A stretch of 64,000 bases of DNA, taken from Ceratothoa steindachneri (Eukaryota > Arthropoda > Malacostraca > Isopoda > Cymothoidae). The notes beneath the pieces were generated by a model that did not search any database, was not told the DNA's origin, and saw only the letters and a program-made list of their open reading frames with translations. The stretch covers positions 69,304,160 to 69,368,159 of the forward strand of contig OZ018329.1 in the NCBI GenBank assembly GCA_963969495.1, given 5' to 3'. Below are positions 59,280 through 64,000 of this stretch, one piece after another. Each line of letters begins with the position of its first letter. Position 1 is the first letter of the stretch. Position numbers and translations under genes: made by a program.

Positions 59280-60035
59280 GGGGGAGTGGTTAAACTAGGA
59301 GGAGGGAAACCACACTTGTGTCGTTATCAAGGTGAAGTTTTAAAATTTTAATACACATAGACACTAAGATACGAAGGGAGATTTCATTTTTGCAATGTTC
59401 AAGGATTTTAAAATTTTCATGAGTGACATCAGTTTTACATTGTATAATGTGATGAGATCTTATGGCTAATATTGCTTTATGGTTCAAAGGTTTGCCAGTA
59501 ATATTGCTAATACACATGTGAGAACACACCCTGGCCTTCACAGAACGAGCAGTACTGCTTATATATGAGCCTCGATCACAGCGAGGACAAATGAACCGAT
59601 AAACTAGGCAGCTACGTAAGTTCTGAGGGAGTGTGTCCTTTACATTGAATATTGAATCAATTGATAAATTACGGTGAAGATTATTTTAAAATGGATGTTA
59701 ATGAAATATTGTTGGAGGAGTCTTAATAGTTATTTGTGGAAAGAGCGGTTAAGAGAAACTAAGTGTGGTAAAGATACATAGAGAGAGTGTTTGGGGGCGG
59801 TACTAATAGGTAACCTTGGCTCATATTGCTGGTATAAGAATTTCTTAAATATCTTATTGTATAAATTACTGGGATAACAGTTATTTTTGAAAAAAATACA
59901 AAGAAAGTCATATTCTCTATGGAGAGAAGAATAGGTTGAGTATAAGTGATAAGCACGGTAAAAAAGTGTGTATATAGAATTGATTTTGAAGAGTGCATCG
60001 CCTAAACTGAAAAATTTGAGTCCTAGGCCATTGAA
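59280..60035 (-). pseudogene. 3' half of a Penelope-like element (thumb and GIY-YIG)
   Basis: The minus strand starts at about 60035 with NGLGLKFFSLGDALFKINS, then YRAYHLYSTYSSLHREYDFL and FFKNNCYPSNLYNK (reverse-transcriptase thumb region). It continues to VYRFICPRCDRGSYISSTAR (GIY-YIG core; about 59610-59545) and the C-terminus FKILEHCKNEISLRILVSM. Frameshifts separate the blocks. The catalytic palm is not here but on the plus strand immediately to the right; the junction is at about 60036. Confidence 0.85.
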
Positions 60036-60036
60036 G

Positions 60037-60430
60037 TTAGGTTTTTACCAACATACCCATCAATGAAGTAATAGATATTATTCTTAGAGAAGCGTTTGCT
60101 AACTCGGACCTTTTCAATGGTTTTACCCGTTAAACAGTCACTACAACTCGTATTTAAAGACAGCTCTTTCCTTTTCAACAATAGTGTTTTCCAACAAATT
60201 GATGGTGTACGTATGGGTTCCCCCATTGCTCCCATCGCTGCCGACATTTTCATAGAAAACATGGAAGAACTGATTTTTAATAGCTGCCCTAAACGTTTGC
60301 TTCACTTTTTTACCTCCGCTTTGTTGAGGACTGCTTCGCCATATTTCATAACAAAGATCAAGCAAGCAGTTTTTTAGAGTTTATCAAGCCTGTGAAGGGC
60401 CAAAGCACTATTTGTATATCCCTTAGATAC
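60037..60430 (+). pseudogene. inverted 5' part of the same Penelope-like element (reverse transcriptase palm)
   Basis: The plus strand starts VFTNIPINEVIDIILREAFA and continues to FQQIDGVRMGSPIAPIAADI and FIENMEELIFNS (motifs around the first catalytic Asp and the QxDGxxMGSP block). It runs on to 'FLEFIKPVKG' near 60375-60400. The YxDD site is decayed (EDCF-like). Gag-like or GIY-YIG sequences do not follow; they are in the minus-strand half on the left. Confidence 0.85.
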
Positions 60431-60717
60431 TGCAACATCAAAATGTAAATATTAGCCCTGGTTTGTTTTCTTTAGATCCAGTCCTCTCTTTCCTTCTCAA
60501 ATCAGACTTATCAGAGGTCATAAAGAATCTGACTTATAGGGAAAACGTTGCTTTCTATAAATACGGTGTCTCTATTTTATAAACCATTGTGAGTTTGAAA
60601 ATGTTATTAAGATAACGAAAGTGCTTGTCCAATCAATCTTTCATTTTTCCTACGTGGTACAGCCAAATATTTATACTTATTCAGGTGTTCCCTCTCGTGG
60701 TACTACGGCATACTTTT

Positions 60718-60785
60718 AACTGTGATCAAAGCGGTGCTCGCTGCCTCAGTGTCCATGGTTCGAATCGCTTCCCTGCACGAATTTT
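60718..60785 (+). repeat. tRNA-like SINE head candidate
   Basis: 'GTGATCAAAGCGGTGCTCGC' followed by 'TGTCCATGGTTCGAATCGC', which holds a perfect Pol III B box (GGTTCGAATC at about 60765-60774). The A box is poor and no cloverleaf closes, so this is not a functional tRNA gene. Confidence 0.3.
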
Positions 60786-60894
60786 TACGAAAAAAGGTAA
60801 TAAATATTACTGTAAGAAAAAAAATTATTCCGTTTTCTCTTTCAATGTGGTTTATTGCATTCATCTTCATTATTCTCTCGCGCTACTTTGAGAG

Positions 60895-60896
<2 letters not shown>

Positions 60897-60939
<43 letters not shown>
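60897..60939. repeat. (AT)n microsatellite
   Basis: About 43 bases of alternating TA. Confidence 0.97.
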
Positions 60940-60942
<3 letters not shown>

Positions 60943-62560
60943 TCTCAAAATTTTAGGCAATAACTGTACACCAATTTTTGTAACTCTGGATTTTTTCAAC
61001 AAACTATATAAGATATTATAGAAATATTCGCGTTCTGATCTTTCTCGACGGTACTGTAAATATGGCCCATATGAGATTTTTCAAAATCCTTAATGGTGCA
61101 ATAAATAAAAAAATAAAGAAGCATATGTAATTGAAAAGGAAATCAAGAGGATAATACTAGCAATACTAAAGCGAGTCATCTTTGAGCAGTTGTCTAATCT
61201 GTACTGAGCAGTGCTACTTACTAGATGCGGACTAGAGGCCTCACTAATTTACCTTTCGTCCGTCAGCCTTAAAAACCCCCTCCCGCGTTACTGAGAGCTA
61301 CAACAAACTATTCATTAGAATTACAATGATAAATAAAGTATAAATAGTCGAGTTTTCTTACTCTCCTTGGGCGCACCACATCAAGAAAAAGGAATATATT
61401 TAGAAGAAAAGAAGAGTAAATAGAACTAAGGATAATCATAATGTTATAGTACCTTCCTCGACGACAACCTGACGGCTGACTGAGAGTTGTATTGCAAACC
61501 GCTCAACGTAAATCACCTTGTTAAATTTTTTTTTTTGTGTTGCGTATGTAACATTTGGATGTTTTACATAGTTTTGAGTTTTTAGGGGGTACATTAAATG
61601 TTTTATGTAAAAGAGTTTTGATTAAGCGCGATTGAATGGACAGAAGAAAGTTAAGTGTATTCTTGCTGTGGCGTTTATTCACCATTCTAGCATATCATTC
61701 GAAACAAACCTAAACAGCTAGTGATTAAAACTTTAAATCACAAGACTCAAACTGTACATGTAACAGAACTTAATCACCGTCTTACCTACGAGAAAATCTG
61801 TCACCCTTTTAACACATCACAAAATGGTGTACAGCAAAAGCTTCTGCTTAATTTTATCAAATATTTCACTTTTATATAGCTTATTCTTACGCTGGATACA
61901 TCTACAAGCAGTATTTTAATCCTTATTAGCCTACACTCCAACAAACTAGGCTCCAAATCTCCCACCAACTCAATTCGATACACAACAGAAGAGACAAAAA
62001 GCAATTTATCTCCCCCCCCTCCCCACCCAGATGCAAACGTAATTGACCGATTGTACTCTGAAACAAAGATTGCCACAATCAAACAACCTTGACCTAACCA
62101 AACTCAAATCTCTATAGAACGGAAACTAAAGCCTCTAAGCCAATGCCTCTACTTGCAAGCTCCATGTGCTCTTCAACTAAATGCACAAAACTCATAGAAG
62201 ACCGAATTGCTTGAGGGGATTTAATCTCTAGGCTTATTTAATTTCCTAGAAGCCACTCCGCGGGATATAGGCCCAGAATAAGCATTTTTCCAAAGTCACA
62301 CACAGGTCAAACTGGTAAAGTTTTGGTTCATTGAACACCTAAACTAAACACATACAAATATTGATCCCGACCGACTGATACAGACATCCAGTCTCGGTGC
62401 TGCAGGAAACCAGACACAATTCAACACATTCATAACATGAGGACAAAAGTACAAATGAGGCAAAACCAACCAATATTTAGACTCCTTAATATCTCCTACA
62501 TAGGCATGGGTACTCATTTTTATTAGGGACTTTTATAATCTAGTTTCCTTCCCACTAGTA
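60940..62560. other. non-coding stretch, nothing recognised
   Basis: AT-rich. The 93-codon minus-strand frame at 62082-61801 shows no domain I know. Confidence 0.5.
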
Positions 62561-62569
62561 CCCCTTCAC

Positions 62570-63990
62570 TGCCCTCATCTTTTTTTCTATCTCTAATTTT
62601 CTGTTCAAGTATACCAGTCCGTTATAATGCGGGACGTTTGACCATGAAGAGATAAGATGGTTCAAACTAGTGACAAATAATCTGCATTTGTCGAGATTAC
62701 GGGGCTAAAGCCAGTGTACTAGGCCAGGGGCAATTTAAGTAAGCAATGCATTTATCAAATAAGCTGAGGCAACGTAGACAATTGACTTTGGCTTGTGTCA
62801 AAAAGTTATTTTTTGTCTTCCTTCTCCGAGAAATGTCTACCAAAAGGGACTTTAATCATGAGGTTTCAAGATAAAGCCAGGAAGGTCGAATCTCACTTAT
62901 ACTTCATATTTTTCTTTTTGGTTTATTTGAGATGCCTACATAGTAAAGTTTATTCACTTGTGTACAGAATTGTTTCTTATGTGCTAATGAGTATCGATCA
63001 TGTAATTTGAAAAGGTTCTTTCTTTGTTTTCCTATATTCTGTTCAAGAAATAAATCCTTGATTCTCGTGTAAGTTTGCAATAACAAATACTTAACAATCG
63101 CTTGTACAGAGGTGAGAAAAATACCAAGCTCACTTGCAACATGTCATTAGGATAAATAAATTCCTGTTGTAATCTCCTGGCATCCATTTTCTTCTCGATT
63201 GTTGCAGTATTCGTTCTTTCCAAACCTTGTTTCCAATCTATTTATCACGAATATTTCCATAGCAACCTTATCATTTGCAAGTTGTATAATTTTTAGTTTA
63301 ACACAATAGCGTTAGAGTTTTAGCGCAAAACTAAAAACGTTATTGTATATTTAATACTTTTGGATGCGTTGATATGTACTAGAAATCATTACTTAAAGGT
63401 TAAAATTATTTAATTTATTTGATTTTAAATTAAGTAAACTTTTCTTTCTAGTTACCCGAGTTAAATCTCTTTCACTTCCAATCAGAAAAGTATTTCAAAA
63501 CTATTTAACGGCTCGGTTCTTCTGTTAAAAATAAATATCTGGTCGATTGGACCTCATAAAAGAGTTCTCCATAATGAAGGTTACACTGACATTCTTAACC
63601 TTAGATAGCAGAATACTATTTTGAGACTACATGGGCTTTATTTATCTAGGCATATCCATTTTATTTTATTTATACCATTTTCCATCTATTTTTTTTTTTG
63701 GCATACGATTATTACTGCATGTTAATCAGCGAGCAGCTTTCGTTCACTTAAGTCAAGGCCGGGTAATGGAGTGTAATCCCCTTATTCTTGGCTCTACTTG
63801 AGAGTGATGGTTTTGAACATTCCAGTTTCCTCCTCAACCTTTTCCATGTCTTTTGCCCTCATCTTCCTTTGATATATATATTTCCGCACAAATCTATTGT
63901 GTTTTTTATGCTGTGGGCCGTTTGACCATCAAGGGGTAAGGTAATCCTACATGATACCAAGTTAGCTCAATCGACTCCTATGCGCCTAGA
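62570..63990 (+). repeat. pair of weak dispersed repeats
   Basis: About 62570-62680 and 63850-63950 share 'TGCCCTCATCTT' and, 60-70 bp later, 'CGTTTGACCATGAAGAGATAAG' against 'CGTTTGACCATCAAGGGGTAAG' in part. Too short to classify. Between them no gene is recognised. Confidence 0.35.
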
Positions 63991-64000
63991 CCTACGAGAT

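Noticed and set aside
60023..60365. Minus-strand frames over the reverse-transcriptase palm
   Set aside because: Antisense of the plus-strand Penelope-like palm, which carries the QxDGxxMGSP motif.

Overview
This window is AT-rich eukaryotic DNA from an animal. Coding exons are rare and tiny against tens of kilobases of non-coding DNA. There are canonical GT-AG splice signals, long (AT)n tracts, minisatellites and many dead transposons. The mix of Tc1/mariner families, Penelope-like elements and CR1-like LINE fragments, plus a cadherin with an unusual domain insertion, suggests an arthropod, possibly a crustacean such as a parasitic copepod. That species-level guess is inference. There are no operons and nothing prokaryotic.

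The only host gene I can support is one non-classical cadherin on the minus strand. Three exons are visible: 42122-41985, 41274-40164 and 24448-24215. Their phases fit (0/0, 0/1, 1/1) and the spliced product reads through the end of one extracellular cadherin repeat into the next. The second exon carries an insertion of about 310 residues between the last two strands of a cadherin repeat, with two furin-like sites. The intron between the last two exons is 15.7 kb. No further cadherin exon was found in the 24 kb below or the 22 kb above, so most of the window is probably intronic DNA of this gene.

The rest is a transposon graveyard. From left to right: an IS630/Tc-type transposase remnant (3.2-4.2 kb); a Tc1 remnant (5.4-6.2 kb); a Ty3/gypsy LTR element with unequal LTRs and a scrambled pol (7.16-12.9 kb); a non-autonomous element with 121-bp internal repeats (13.9-14.6 kb; relatives at 29.9 and 53.8 kb); two out-of-order halves of another transposase (14.6-15.9 kb); an intron-containing repeat-associated protein family of unknown function (18.5-20.8 kb, plus; second copy 28.1-29.6 kb, minus); mariner and LINE remnants (25.3-27.0 kb); a cluster of Penelope-like pieces (31.9-36.8 kb) interrupted by a second IS630/Tc-type copy; a 29-bp minisatellite and a 135-bp higher-order satellite (36.9-38.6 kb); then, upstream of the cadherin exons, a foldback repeat, a tRNA-like SINE candidate, a Tc1 remnant, a hAT remnant, another Tc1 and another Penelope-like element (59-60.5 kb).

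The most interesting structure concerns the Penelope-like elements. Two copies are split at one sharp point into head-to-head halves. Their 3' ends carry hammerhead-ribozyme-like motifs. Long hairpins sit between (AT)n tracts next to them. Together this looks like a recurring integration or rearrangement signature rather than random decay.
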